Below are positions 9,421 through 17,413 of a DNA stretch of 64,000 nucleotides, piece after piece. The notes beneath the pieces were generated by a model that was not told the DNA's origin, did not search any database, and was given only the letters and a program-made list of their open reading frames with translations. Origin of the DNA: Achromobacter sp. Bel (lineage in GTDB: Bacteria; Pseudomonadota; Gammaproteobacteria; Burkholderiales; Burkholderiaceae_B); NCBI RefSeq assembly GCF_012928505.1, contig NZ_JABBJN010000018.1, positions 1-64,000 on the forward strand. The letters are read 5' to 3'. The position numbers and the translations under genes were made by a program. The number at the start of each line of letters is the position of its first letter. Position 1 is the first letter of the stretch.

Positions 9421-10617
9421 ATGGCAAAAATCGTCCTGTTCGAGAACATCCACCCGAGCGCGCGCACCGTCTTCGAAGCCGCCGGCTACACCGACATCGT
9501 CACGCACACCGCGGCCCTGCCGCCGGCGAAAATGCAGGAAGCCCTGCGTGGCGTGCACGTGGCGGGGATCCGTTCTCGCACGCACCTGGACGCCGCCCTG
9601 CTGTCCAGCCCCGACCTGCGCGTCGTAGGCTGCTTCTGCATCGGCACCAACCAGGTCGACCTGGATTCCGCCATGCAACGCGGGATTCCGGTGTTCAACG
9701 CGCCGTTCTCCAACACCCGTTCGGTCGCCGAGCTGGTGCTGGGCGAAGCCATCCTGCTGCTGCGCCGAATTCCCGAAAAGAACGCCCGCGTGCACCTGGG
9801 CCATTGGGACAAGAGCGCCTCGGGCGCCTTTGAAACGCGCGGCAAGACGCTGGGCATCGTGGGCTACGGCAACATTGGCTCGCAGATCAGCACGCTGGCC
9901 GAAGGCCTGGGCATGCGCGTCGTCTACCACGACGTGGAAGCCAAGCTGCCGCTGGGCAACGCCCGCCCCGCCGGGTCGCTCAACGACCTGCTGGAGCAGG
10001 CCGACGTGGTGACGCTGCACGTGCCGGGCGGCAAGTCCACCGAGAACATCATGAATGCGGAGACCATCGGCCGCATGCGGCGCGGCGCGATCCTCATCAA
10101 CGCCTCGCGCGGCACGGTGGTGGACATCGACGCCCTGCACGCCGCGCTGAAATCGGGCCACCTGGCCGGCGCCGCGCTGGACGTATTCCCCACCGAGCCC
10201 AAGGGCGCGGACGAACCGCTGGCCAGCCCGCTGATCGGCCTGCCCAACGTCATCCTGACCCCGCACATCGGCGGCAGCACGCAGGAATCGCAAGAGAACA
10301 TCGGCCGCGAAGTGGCCGAAAAGCTGGTGCGCTTCATGCAGGCTGGCACGACCAAGGGCGCGGTCAACTTCCCCGAACTGCCCTACCTGGAGCCGGCCGG
10401 CGCCACGCGCATCCTGCACGTGCACCGCAACGCCCCGGGCGCGCTCGGCACGCTGGACAACCTGATGGCGCAGCACGGCCTGAACATCGTCAGCCAGACC
10501 CTGCAGACCAAGGGTCAGATCGGCTACGTGATCACCGACGTGGAAGGCCAGGTCGACGACCAAGTGATGACCACGCTGCGCGATCACCCCATCACGGTCC
10601 GCTGCGACCGGCTGTAG
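9421..10617 (+). CDS. serA: D-3-phosphoglycerate dehydrogenase SerA
   Basis: Catalyses the first committed step of serine synthesis, NAD-dependent oxidation of 3-phosphoglycerate. The ATG at 9421 gives a 398-residue product starting MAKIVLFENIHP. Features are FCIGTNQVDLDSA, the Rossmann motif GKTLGIVGYGNIGSQIS (about 140-156), INASRGTVVDIDAL, the catalytic-His stretch ILTPHIGGSTQESQ and a C-terminal ACT domain (about 325-398) for serine feedback. The length matches the short E. coli-type enzyme. A strong terminator follows, and the gene is likely monocistronic. Confidence 0.95.
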   Translation: MAKIVLFENIHPSARTVFEAAGYTDIVTHTAALPPAKMQEALRGVHVAGIRSRTHLDAALLSSPDLRVVGCFCIGTNQVDLDSAMQRGIPVFNAPFSNTRSVAELVLGEAILLLRRIPEKNARVHLGHWDKSASGAFETRGKTLGIVGYGNIGSQISTLAEGLGMRVVYHDVEAKLPLGNARPAGSLNDLLEQADVVTLHVPGGKSTENIMNAETIGRMRRGAILINASRGTVVDIDALHAALKSGHLAGAALDVFPTEPKGADEPLASPLIGLPNVILTPHIGGSTQESQENIGREVAEKLVRFMQAGTTKGAVNFPELPYLEPAGATRILHVHRNAPGALGTLDNLMAQHGLNIVSQTLQTKGQIGYVITDVEGQVDDQVMTTLRDHPITVRCDRL

Positions 10618-10637
10618 ATCCCGGTTGCGCCGAAACG

Positions 10638-10668
10638 GAAAGCGCCCCTTCGCGGGGCGCTTTTTTTT
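10638..10668 (+). terminator. Rho-independent terminator of serA
   Basis: AGCGCCCC (10641-10648) pairs with GGGGCGCT (10654-10661) around a 5-base loop, followed by a run of eight T. It lies 21 bases after the serA stop and is a textbook intrinsic terminator. Confidence 0.93.
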
Positions 10669-10710
10669 CCTGGCCGGCGCTGTCCGGCACGGCCTGGACC
10701 CGCATCGACC

Positions 10711-11577
10711 TCAAGGTTCGGCCGCCGCCGCCATCAGGCATTCCGCCATCTTCTCGCGCACGCTGCCCGCGTCGAACGGCAGGCGGCCGATGATGCCGAT
10801 TTCCCGGTGAAAGGCCTGTTCGGCCAGCGGCACCAGCCGCAACCCCGTCACGTCCAACCGCCGCAGCTGCGGTAGCAGCGCCACGCCCAGGCCGTGGCGC
10901 ACCATGTTGGCGATAGCTTCGATTTCGTCCAGTTCCACCGCTTCGTGCACATGGATGCGGTGCTTCTTCAGGAAAATATCCACCACCCGCCCGCCGAACG
11001 ACGCCCGGTCATAGCGGATGAAGGGCTGCGTCGCCAGCAGCTCGCGCCACGGCGCTTCGGGCACGGATTCCGGCACGGCCAGCACCACCGGCTCGTTCAG
11101 CAGGCGATGCCAGCCCAGCTCCGGCGGCAGCGTGAACGGCGGGCGGATCAGCACGGCCATGTCCACTTCGCCCGCATCCACCTGCCCCAGCAGCGACAGC
11201 GAGACGCCGGGCACGATGCGTACTCGCACATCGGGATAGACGGCGCGGAACCGGCCCACGGCGCGCACCAGCAGATCCTGCTGCACCGAAGCGATGGCGC
11301 CGATGCGCAACGATCCGCTGACGTGGCCCGCCCCCGCCGTCGTGACCATGCGTTCGGCCATGGCGACCAACTCTTCCGCCTGCGCAAGCATCTCGCGGCC
11401 AGGCCCGTTCAGTACGGCGGCCCGGGCCCCGCGGTCGAAGAGCGCCACGCCCAGGTATTCCTCCAGCCGCTTGATCTGGGCGCTGACCGCCGACTGCGTC
11501 AGGCCCAGGTGGGCGCCGGCGCCGGTGAACGTCCCGTCGCGCGCGACAGCGATGAAGGTTTTGAATTCTTTGATCAC
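10711..11577 (-). CDS. LysR-family transcriptional regulator
   Basis: The N-terminal winged helix reads IKEFKTFIAVARDGTFTGAG and LGLTQSAVSAQIKRLEEYLG, a standard LysR HTH. The rest is a periplasmic-binding-like effector domain. The start is uncertain. GTG at 11577 puts the helix at the usual place (288 residues); TTG at 11583 or 11622 are in frame, and none has a clear ribosome site. It is divergent from the VOC-pxpBCA genes, its likely targets. An AT-rich dyad and an FNR-like palindrome lie at and just beyond its start. Confidence 0.85.
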   Translation of the reverse strand: MIKEFKTFIAVARDGTFTGAGAHLGLTQSAVSAQIKRLEEYLGVALFDRGARAAVLNGPGREMLAQAEELVAMAERMVTTAGAGHVSGSLRIGAIASVQQDLLVRAVGRFRAVYPDVRVRIVPGVSLSLLGQVDAGEVDMAVLIRPPFTLPPELGWHRLLNEPVVLAVPESVPEAPWRELLATQPFIRYDRASFGGRVVDIFLKKHRIHVHEAVELDEIEAIANMVRHGLGVALLPQLRRLDVTGLRLVPLAEQAFHREIGIIGRLPFDAGSVREKMAECLMAAAAEP

Positions 11578-11583
11578 AATCAA
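11570..11583. promoter_or_regulatory. FNR/ANR-consensus palindrome at the LysR start
   Basis: TTGATCACAATCAA matches the FNR/ANR consensus TTGAT-N4-ATCAA at all ten defined bases. It overlaps the probable GTG start of the LysR gene and lies about 140 bases before the VOC gene. Binding there could block lysR expression. The match may also be partly accidental because it contains coding sequence. Confidence 0.4.
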
Positions 11584-11610
11584 TATTTTCGATGCTAAGA
11601 CACAAAAAAT

Positions 11611-11635
11611 ATCGTTTTTCAATCAAAAAAACAAT
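11611..11635. promoter_or_regulatory. AT-rich dyad, probable LysR binding site
   Basis: ATCGTTTTT (11611-11619) and AAAAACAAT (11627-11635) are complementary at 8 of 9 positions. They lie between the divergent LysR and VOC genes, about 90-110 bases before the VOC start codon. LysR regulators usually bind AT-rich dyads with a T-N11-A core in such gaps. The assignment is inferred from position and symmetry. Confidence 0.45.
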
Positions 11636-11722
11636 ACCTAAACTATGTCCTGGTGCTAAAGCAGCCCGCTGCCCGCAGGCCGCCCGCCAACCGATCACTT
11701 TTTGAATGACCCGGAGTTTTTC

Positions 11723-12154
11723 ATGACCGCCCAAACCAATCTGCCGCCGTTCCACCTGGCCTTCCCGGTCCGCGACCTGGCCGAAGCCCGCGCCTTCTAC
11801 GGCGAAAAGCTGGGCTGTCCGGAAGGCCGCAGCTCGCCCGAATGGATCGACTTCAATTTCTACGGCCACCAGATCGTCGCCCACCTGGCGCCCAGCGAAT
11901 GCGGCCACAAGGCCACCAGCGCCGTGGATTCCCACAACGTGCCCGTGCGCCATTTCGGCGCCGTGCTTTCCATGGAACAATGGGAAGCCATGTCCAAGCG
12001 CCTGATCGACGCAGGCACCGAGTTCGTCATCGAGCCCTACATCCGCTTCAAGGGCGAAGTGGGCGAGCAGGCCACGATGTTCTTCCTGGATCCGTCGGGC
12101 AACGCGCTGGAATTCAAGGCCTTCAAGAACATGGATTCCTTGTTCGCCAAGTAA
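11723..12154 (+). CDS. VOC-family (glyoxalase/dioxygenase-like) metalloprotein
   Basis: ATG 11723 has GGAG 7 bases upstream and gives 143 residues. The product is a vicinal-oxygen-chelate fold: [20 protein letters not shown] at the N-terminus and [15 protein letters not shown] near the C-terminus. The first His and the final Glu are typical metal ligands. The substrate is unknown. It begins a unit that continues into pxpBCA after 24 bases, and it faces a LysR gene, so a role linked to lactam or amino-acid catabolism is possible. Confidence 0.82.
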   Translation: MTAQTNLPPFHLAFPVRDLAEARAFYGEKLGCPEGRSSPEWIDFNFYGHQIVAHLAPSECGHKATSAVDSHNVPVRHFGAVLSMEQWEAMSKRLIDAGTEFVIEPYIRFKGEVGEQATMFFLDPSGNALEFKAFKNMDSLFAK

Positions 12155-12178
12155 TCCGCCGCCAGAGGTTGCGCGCCG

Positions 12179-12913
12179 TTGAACGCCCCGTCAGACCCCC
12201 CTTGTCCGGCCGAAACCGCTTGGCGCATCCTGCCCCAGGGTGATCGCTGCCTGATCATTTCCTTCGGCGACAGGATCGACGCCTCGGTCGGCCGGACCTG
12301 TCTGGCCGCGGCGCGCAAACTGCGCGCCGCACAGCTTCCCGGCGTCACCGATGTCGTGCCCTCATTCGTCGCGGTGGCGGTGCATTACCGTCCCGACGGC
12401 CGGGGCAACGGCCCCTCCTGTACGCGCTTGACCGCAAGCATCAACGCCCTGCTGGCCGAAGGCATCGCCGCCGACGCCCTGGACGGGCGCCTGATCGATG
12501 TTCCCGTCTGCTACGGCGGCGAGCACGGCCCCGACCTGCCCGAGGTGGCGCGCGCGGCCGGCGTGACGGAAGACGAAATCGTCGCCCTGCACAGCCAGCC
12601 CCGCTGCATGGTGTTCATGCTGGGCTTCGCGCCCGGCCACGCCTACCTGGGCGTGCACGACCCAAAACTGGATATCCCGCGCCGTCCCTCCCCGCGCACC
12701 GTGGTACCGACGGGCGCCGTGGCCGTCGCCAACCGGCAGACCGTGATCTACCCAAACCGGCTGCCCGGCGGCTGGAACATCATTGGCGCGACGCCGCTGA
12801 CCCTGTTCGACCCCGAACGCGCGCCCGCCTCCTTGCTTCAACCCGGTGATTCGGTCCGATTCGTACCGATCAGCCCGGAGGAGTTCGAGCGCATCCGGGA
12901 AGCCCGGCCATGA
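12179..12913 (+). CDS. pxpB: 5-oxoprolinase subunit PxpB (KipI-like)
   Basis: Product of 244 residues starting at a TTG with AGAGG about 10 bases upstream; no ATG lies nearby in frame. It has the PxpB/KipI signature: LPQGDRCLIISFGDRID near the N-terminus and MLGFAPGHAYLGVHDPKLD with PRTVVPTGAVAVANRQT in the C-terminal cyclophilin-like domain. It overlaps pxpC by ATGA. With PxpC and PxpA it forms the prokaryotic ATP-dependent 5-oxoprolinase that opens pyroglutamate to glutamate. Confidence 0.9.
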   Translation: MNAPSDPPCPAETAWRILPQGDRCLIISFGDRIDASVGRTCLAAARKLRAAQLPGVTDVVPSFVAVAVHYRPDGRGNGPSCTRLTASINALLAEGIAADALDGRLIDVPVCYGGEHGPDLPEVARAAGVTEDEIVALHSQPRCMVFMLGFAPGHAYLGVHDPKLDIPRRPSPRTVVPTGAVAVANRQTVIYPNRLPGGWNIIGATPLTLFDPERAPASLLQPGDSVRFVPISPEEFERIREARP

Positions 12914-13920
12914 GCGTGACCGTCATCAAGCCCGGCATGCTGTCCAGCTTTCAGGACCGCGGCCGCGACGGCTTCCAGCACGAAGGCATTCCGGTCGCGG
13001 GCGCCATGGACGAACGCGCGCACCGCCTGGCTAACGCGCTTGCCGGCAATGCCAGCGACCCAGCCACGCTGGAAATGACCCTGCTTGGCCCCACGCTGCG
13101 TTTTGACGCCCCCGCCTGCTTCGCGCTGGCCGGCGCCGACCTGGGCGCAACCCTCAATGGCGAAGACATCCCCCTGCACCGCCCGCTGGTGGCACGCGCA
13201 GGCGACACCCTGGCCTTCGGCGCCCGGCCCGCCGTGGGCGTGCGCGGCTATCTGGCGGTGCATGGCGGCTTTGCGCTGCCTGCCGTCATGGGCAGCGAGG
13301 CGACCTACCTGCGCAGCGGCTTCGGCGGATTCCAGGGCCGCGCGCTGGCCAAAGGCGACTGCGTCCCGCTGCGCGCCGCGTTGGACGGCCACCGCCTGGA
13401 CGCGCTGCGATCCGCGCTCTGGGAAATCCAGGCCTATTTGCCCGCCCCCCTGGGCGGCCAACGGCGCGGCGCCATCCGCTTCCTGCCCGGCATGCACTGG
13501 GAAGCATTCTCGACCGCCGCGCGGCACGCCTTCACAGACGCCGAATTCCGCGTCAGCGCTCAATCCGACCGCATGGGCTACCGCTTGACGGGCCCGGCGC
13601 TATCCATGACCCAACCGCGCCAGATGCTGTCGGAGGCCGCCAGTTTCGGCACCGTGCAGGTGCCCGCAGGCGGCGAAGCCATCATCCTCATGGCCGACCG
13701 GCAAACCACCGGCGGCTATCCCAAGATCGCGCAGATCGCGACGGTGGACCTGTCCGCGCTGGCGCAAGCCGCACCGGGCCAGAGCCTGCGCTTCCAGCTG
13801 ATCGGCCTGGACGAGGCACAACGCCTGGACGGCGCGCGCGAACGTGCATTCGTACAATTGCAAGAAGCGCTGGCCCCCCTGCGCGCGCTGCTGTCCCGGG
13901 CAACAAGGAAACCGCTATGA
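12910..13920 (+). CDS. pxpC: 5-oxoprolinase subunit PxpC (KipA/biotin-dependent carboxyltransferase family)
   Basis: Product of 336 residues, normal for the family. The opening VTVIKPGMLSSFQDRGRDGFQ and the VAGAMDERAHRLANALAGN stretch are diagnostic. The later MADRQTTGGYPKIAQIATVD motif is also conserved. It overlaps both neighbours by 4 bases (ATGA), so pxpB, pxpC and pxpA are translationally coupled. It is the partner of PxpB in the ATP-dependent part of the oxoprolinase. Confidence 0.92.
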   Translation: MSVTVIKPGMLSSFQDRGRDGFQHEGIPVAGAMDERAHRLANALAGNASDPATLEMTLLGPTLRFDAPACFALAGADLGATLNGEDIPLHRPLVARAGDTLAFGARPAVGVRGYLAVHGGFALPAVMGSEATYLRSGFGGFQGRALAKGDCVPLRAALDGHRLDALRSALWEIQAYLPAPLGGQRRGAIRFLPGMHWEAFSTAARHAFTDAEFRVSAQSDRMGYRLTGPALSMTQPRQMLSEAASFGTVQVPAGGEAIILMADRQTTGGYPKIAQIATVDLSALAQAAPGQSLRFQLIGLDEAQRLDGARERAFVQLQEALAPLRALLSRATRKPL

Positions 13921-14684
13921 CCACCCGCATCGATATGAACTGCGACATGGGCGAAAGCTATGGCGCGTGGACCATGGGCAACGACGCGGCGGTGCTGCAA
14001 TACGTCAGCTCCGCCAACATCGCCTGCGGCTTCCATGGCGGAGACCCCGCCACCATGCGCAAGACCGTCGCCGCCGCGCTCAAGCAGGGCGTGGCGCTGG
14101 GCGCCCACCCCAGCCTGCAGGACCTGGCGGGCTTTGGCCGCCGCGTCATCCAGATCACGCCGGACGAAGCCTATGACATCGTGGTCTACCAGATCGGCGC
14201 GCTGGCCGGCGTGGCCGCGTCGCAAGGGGCGCGGCTGCACCATGTGAAGGCGCACGGCGCGCTGTACAACATGGCGGCCCGCGATGAAGGGCTGTCGCGC
14301 GCCATCTGCCAGGCGGTCAAGGACGTGGACGCGTCGCTGATCCTGTACGGGCTGGCGGGCAGCAAGCTGATCGACGCGGCGCGCGCGATCGGCCTGTCGG
14401 CGGCCAGCGAAGTGTTTGCCGACCGCTCCTACCAGGACGACGGTTCACTCACGCCGCGCACGCGCGCCGGCGCCATGATCGAAGACCTGGACCAGGCGGT
14501 CGCGCAAGTGGTGCGCATGGTGCGCGAAGGCAAGGTGCGTTCCGTCGACGGGCACGACGTGCCGGTGGTGGCCGACACGCTTTGCATCCACGGCGACCAG
14601 CCCAACGCCTTGCTGTTCGCCAACGGCATCCGCCAGGCGCTGGAGCAGGCGGGCATCGACGTCCGCACCCCGGCCCGGACCTGA
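13917..14684 (+). CDS. pxpA: 5-oxoprolinase subunit PxpA (LamB/YcsF family)
   Basis: Product of 255 residues. The conserved opening IDMNCDMGESYGAWTMGND and SANIACGFHGGDPATM identify LamB/YcsF. HHVKAHGALYNM and FADRSYQDDGSLTPR are further family motifs. The gene overlaps pxpC by 4 bases and ends the unit; a convergent GntR gene ends 18 bases away. The family acts with PxpBC in pyroglutamate hydrolysis in the cytoplasm. Confidence 0.93.
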   Translation: MTTRIDMNCDMGESYGAWTMGNDAAVLQYVSSANIACGFHGGDPATMRKTVAAALKQGVALGAHPSLQDLAGFGRRVIQITPDEAYDIVVYQIGALAGVAASQGARLHHVKAHGALYNMAARDEGLSRAICQAVKDVDASLILYGLAGSKLIDAARAIGLSAASEVFADRSYQDDGSLTPRTRAGAMIEDLDQAVAQVVRMVREGKVRSVDGHDVPVVADTLCIHGDQPNALLFANGIRQALEQAGIDVRTPART

Positions 14685-14702
14685 CCTGCGGCTTGGGCCG
14701 GA

Positions 14703-15404
14703 TCAGGCGCGGCCGTAGCGCGGCGCCAGGTCTTCGCCGGCCTGTTCGGCGGCGTCGCGGTAAGCCTGCAAGATGCCCGGCAGCACTTCCACCACATAGG
14801 TGCGCGTCAGGTTCGCCGCGCGCTCGAAATCACGGACGGCCAGCGCCTGCGTGATGCCGTGCGTGTAGATCTGCAGGGTGTTGGTTTCGAGCGAGCGCCG
14901 GGCCAGCAGATAGCGCAGCGGCTCCACCTGTTCGTAGAGCTTGCTCAGCATGCTGGTCAGCGGCGTATTGCCCGTGTAGCGGGCCCCCGCCAGATAGAAC
15001 TCGCGCGACGCCGCGATAGCGGCGCGGATGTCACGCTTGGCCACGGCCGCCGCGATGGCTTCGTCATAGCTGCGCAGTTCGGCCACCAGCGGCGCCAGGT
15101 CTCGCATGTCCGCCAACTGGCGGATGCAATACGCCTCCAGCTCCGCGCGCAGCATGTACAGGTGGCGGATCTGCGTTTCGGTATAGAGGGTGACCCTGAA
15201 GCCCTTGCGTTGGATATGCGTGACCAGGCCGCTCAGTTCCAGCAGGCGCAGCGCTTCCCGGATCGGGCTGCGGCTGGTGCCGAAACGCTGCTCTAGTTCT
15301 TGCTCCCGCAAGGGCTGCCCGGGCCGGATAGTGCCATCCACTATCAACTCACGAATCTGTTCCTGTAGGAAATACGGAATCGTGGCGGGCGCTTTGACGT
15401 CCAA
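14703..15404 (-). CDS. GntR-family (FCD-domain) transcriptional regulator
   Basis: Product of 233 residues from a TTG start at 15404 with GGGGAG 7 bases upstream. The winged helix has IRELIVDGTIRPGQPLREQELEQRFGTSRSPIREALRLLE. An FCD ligand domain follows, with YMLRAELEAYCIRQLADM and a distal His-rich helix. It is convergent with pxpA and might control the pyroglutamate genes, but the LysR gene is the better placed regulator. The effector is unknown. Confidence 0.87.
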   Translation of the reverse strand: MDVKAPATIPYFLQEQIRELIVDGTIRPGQPLREQELEQRFGTSRSPIREALRLLELSGLVTHIQRKGFRVTLYTETQIRHLYMLRAELEAYCIRQLADMRDLAPLVAELRSYDEAIAAAVAKRDIRAAIAASREFYLAGARYTGNTPLTSMLSKLYEQVEPLRYLLARRSLETNTLQIYTHGITQALAVRDFERAANLTRTYVVEVLPGILQAYRDAAEQAGEDLAPRYGRA

Positions 15405-15555
15405 TCGGCTCCCCTTGTACTGCGCGATGCGTGGTTGAGACAGGGAGAAGATACTAGAAATCTATTGAAACACAAATAGGAATATTGTTGCAGAGACGAA
15501 ATCGCCTTCTGTTACGCCCGGCTGGGGATTCGCTTCTGCTACGCCCCCCAGGGGT

Positions 15556-16194
15556 TCAGTGCCAATCGTCACGGTAGACGAACTTGGGCATCTGCCAATT
15601 GAAGCGCAGGGCCAGCATGCGCAAGGCCAGCCCCGCGGCCAGCGCCACGGGCACGGCAGCGTTGGCCGACAGGCCCAGCGACTGGCCGCCCAGGTACAGC
15701 GCCCCGGTTACGACCGACACGCTGGCGTACAGCTCCTTGCGGAACAGCAGCGGCACTTCGTTGCACAGCACGTCGCGCAGCACCCCGCCGGCGCAGCCCG
15801 TGATCATGCCGCTGATCAGCACCACCGTGATCGGCAGCTGCATCAGCTGCGCCACCTGGCAGCCGATGACGGTGAACGCCACCAATCCCAGGGCGTCGGC
15901 CAGCAGGAACACACTGCGCAGGCGCCGCATGACCGGCGCGATCAGTGCAGTCAGGATCGCGGCGCCGCCCGTCATCCACAGGTATTCGGGGTGGATGACC
16001 CATGTCAGCGGGTAGTGTCCCAACAGCACGTCGCGCAGCGAACCGCCGCCCAGGGCGGTCACGCAGGCGATGATGCACACGCCCATCCAGTCCATGTCGC
16101 GTCGGCCGGCCGACAGCGCCGCGGTCATGGCTTCGGCCACGATGGCGACCAGATATAGCGTGTGCAGCAGGGCAGGAGAAATATCGGAGAGCAT
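15556..16194 (-). CDS. TRIC-type cation channel family membrane protein (UPF0126/YicG-like)
   Basis: Product of 212 residues with about seven hydrophobic segments. The two repeated UPF0126 halves carry CVTALGGGSLRDVLLGHYPL and MITGCAGGVLRDVLCNEVPLLF, both with the GGGxxRD / GGVLRD motif of bacterial TRIC channels. The family includes YadS and YicG and is thought to conduct cations or small solutes. It is divergent from the universal stress gene, and the shared 263-base gap carries an FNR box. Confidence 0.88.
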   Translation of the reverse strand: MLSDISPALLHTLYLVAIVAEAMTAALSAGRRDMDWMGVCIIACVTALGGGSLRDVLLGHYPLTWVIHPEYLWMTGGAAILTALIAPVMRRLRSVFLLADALGLVAFTVIGCQVAQLMQLPITVVLISGMITGCAGGVLRDVLCNEVPLLFRKELYASVSVVTGALYLGGQSLGLSANAAVPVALAAGLALRMLALRFNWQMPKFVYRDDWH

Positions 16195-16333
16195 GGGAAA
16201 GGCGGAAATAAGACAATGATCGGATCGGGACTCGACCCGGACTCAAGGTACGGCAGGCCCCATTGTATTGACCCTGACCTTGCGCAAGCCGCCATTGCCT
16301 GCGGGCGCCGCATCCCGTACGCTGGACCGTGCG

Positions 16334-16375
16334 TTGATATCGATCAATCCCCCGGCCGCGTCGCGGCGGGACAAT
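16334..16375 (+). promoter_or_regulatory. FNR/ANR-dependent class II promoter for the universal stress gene
   Basis: TTGATATCGATCAA (16334-16347) is a perfect FNR/ANR site. A -10-like GACAAT lies at 16370-16375. A start point near 16382 would put the site centre at about -41.5, the class II activator position. It precedes the Usp start by 111 bases. This implies oxygen-limited induction by an ANR-type regulator; the regulator gene is not in the window. Confidence 0.75.
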
Positions 16376-16457
16376 GGGGGTATGCCCTCACGGGCGGCAA
16401 CCGCCAGGTTGCCCGGACGCGGGAGCCGGCAGCCTGGCTTGAACCGGGAGATAACGT

Positions 16458-17324
16458 ATGACACAGCAAACAGGCCCCATCCTATTGGCGACGGACCTGA
16501 GCGCGCGGGGCGACCGTGCCCTGGACCGCGCGCTCCAGCTCACCAAAGAGCTCAATACCAAGCTGATCGTCCTGCATGTCATGGAAAGCCATGCCACGCC
16601 TGCCCGCCTGACCACGCCGGTCTGGCGGCGCCTGTCGACCGACCACAAGGCCCTGGCCGAACGCGAGCTGGCGGAAGACCTGGCCGCCGCCGACGTGCCG
16701 TCCGAAGTCGTCGTCGTATCCGGCGATCCCCTGGCCCGCATCATGGAAACCGCCGACAGCTTCGGCTGCTCGCTGATCGTCACCGGCATCGCCCGCGACG
16801 AGACGCTGGGCCGGCTGCTGCTGGGCACCACTGTCGAAAAGCTGGCCCGCCAGGCGCGCCAGCCGGTGCTGGTGGTCAAGACCCGTCCGCGCAAGCCGTA
16901 CCGCGACGTGCTGGTCGCCACCGATTTCTCGCCCGGCTCGCGCCAGGCCCTGCGCGCCGCGCTGCAACTGGTGCCCAACGCCAACCTGACGCTGTTCCAC
17001 GCCTACGACGTGCCGTTCCAGGGCAAGAGCGTGCCCGACGACGCCATCACGCGCAGCTTCTACAAGGGCGCCGAACAAAGCGCGCAGGAATTCACGGCCG
17101 ACACGCCCGAACTGGCCGGCAAGACGCCCCACATCGTGCTGGAAGCCGGCCAGCCCGAAACCGTGCTGTCGGAATACTCATTCAATCACCGCTCCGACCT
17201 GGTCGTGACGGGCACCCACGGCCGCACCGGCATCCTGCGCACCGCCATCGGCAGCGTGGCCGAGCGGCTGCTGGAGTCCCTGCCCAGCGACGTGCTGATC
17301 GTCCGGCTGACCGAAAAAGAATAA
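16458..17324 (+). CDS. Tandem-domain universal stress protein
   Basis: Product of 288 residues built from two UspA domains (about 1-145 and 150-287). Each ends in the nucleotide-binding G-2x-G-9x-G-[ST] pattern. In domain 1 it is GIARDETLGRLLLGTTVEK, and in domain 2 GTHGRTGILRTAIGSVAERL. Double-domain Usps in proteobacteria are often induced under anaerobic or stationary conditions, which fits the FNR box upstream. A ribosome site GGAG precedes the ATG. A strong hairpin terminator follows. Confidence 0.93.
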   Translation: MTQQTGPILLATDLSARGDRALDRALQLTKELNTKLIVLHVMESHATPARLTTPVWRRLSTDHKALAERELAEDLAAADVPSEVVVVSGDPLARIMETADSFGCSLIVTGIARDETLGRLLLGTTVEKLARQARQPVLVVKTRPRKPYRDVLVATDFSPGSRQALRAALQLVPNANLTLFHAYDVPFQGKSVPDDAITRSFYKGAEQSAQEFTADTPELAGKTPHIVLEAGQPETVLSEYSFNHRSDLVVTGTHGRTGILRTAIGSVAERLLESLPSDVLIVRLTEKE

Positions 17325-17338
17325 GCCGGCGCGTCAGG

Positions 17339-17371
17339 AAAAACGGCGCCCGGAATTCGGGCGCCGTTTTT
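17339..17371. terminator. Bidirectional Rho-independent terminator
   Basis: ACGGCGCCCG and CGGGCGCCGT form a 10-bp stem around GAATT, flanked by A and T runs on both sides. It separates the convergent universal stress and ampG genes and should stop transcription from either side. Confidence 0.9.
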
Positions 17372-17413
17372 CGTCTGGACAGAGCGGATCCCCGCGAGAC
17401 GGGCCGGCCCGCC

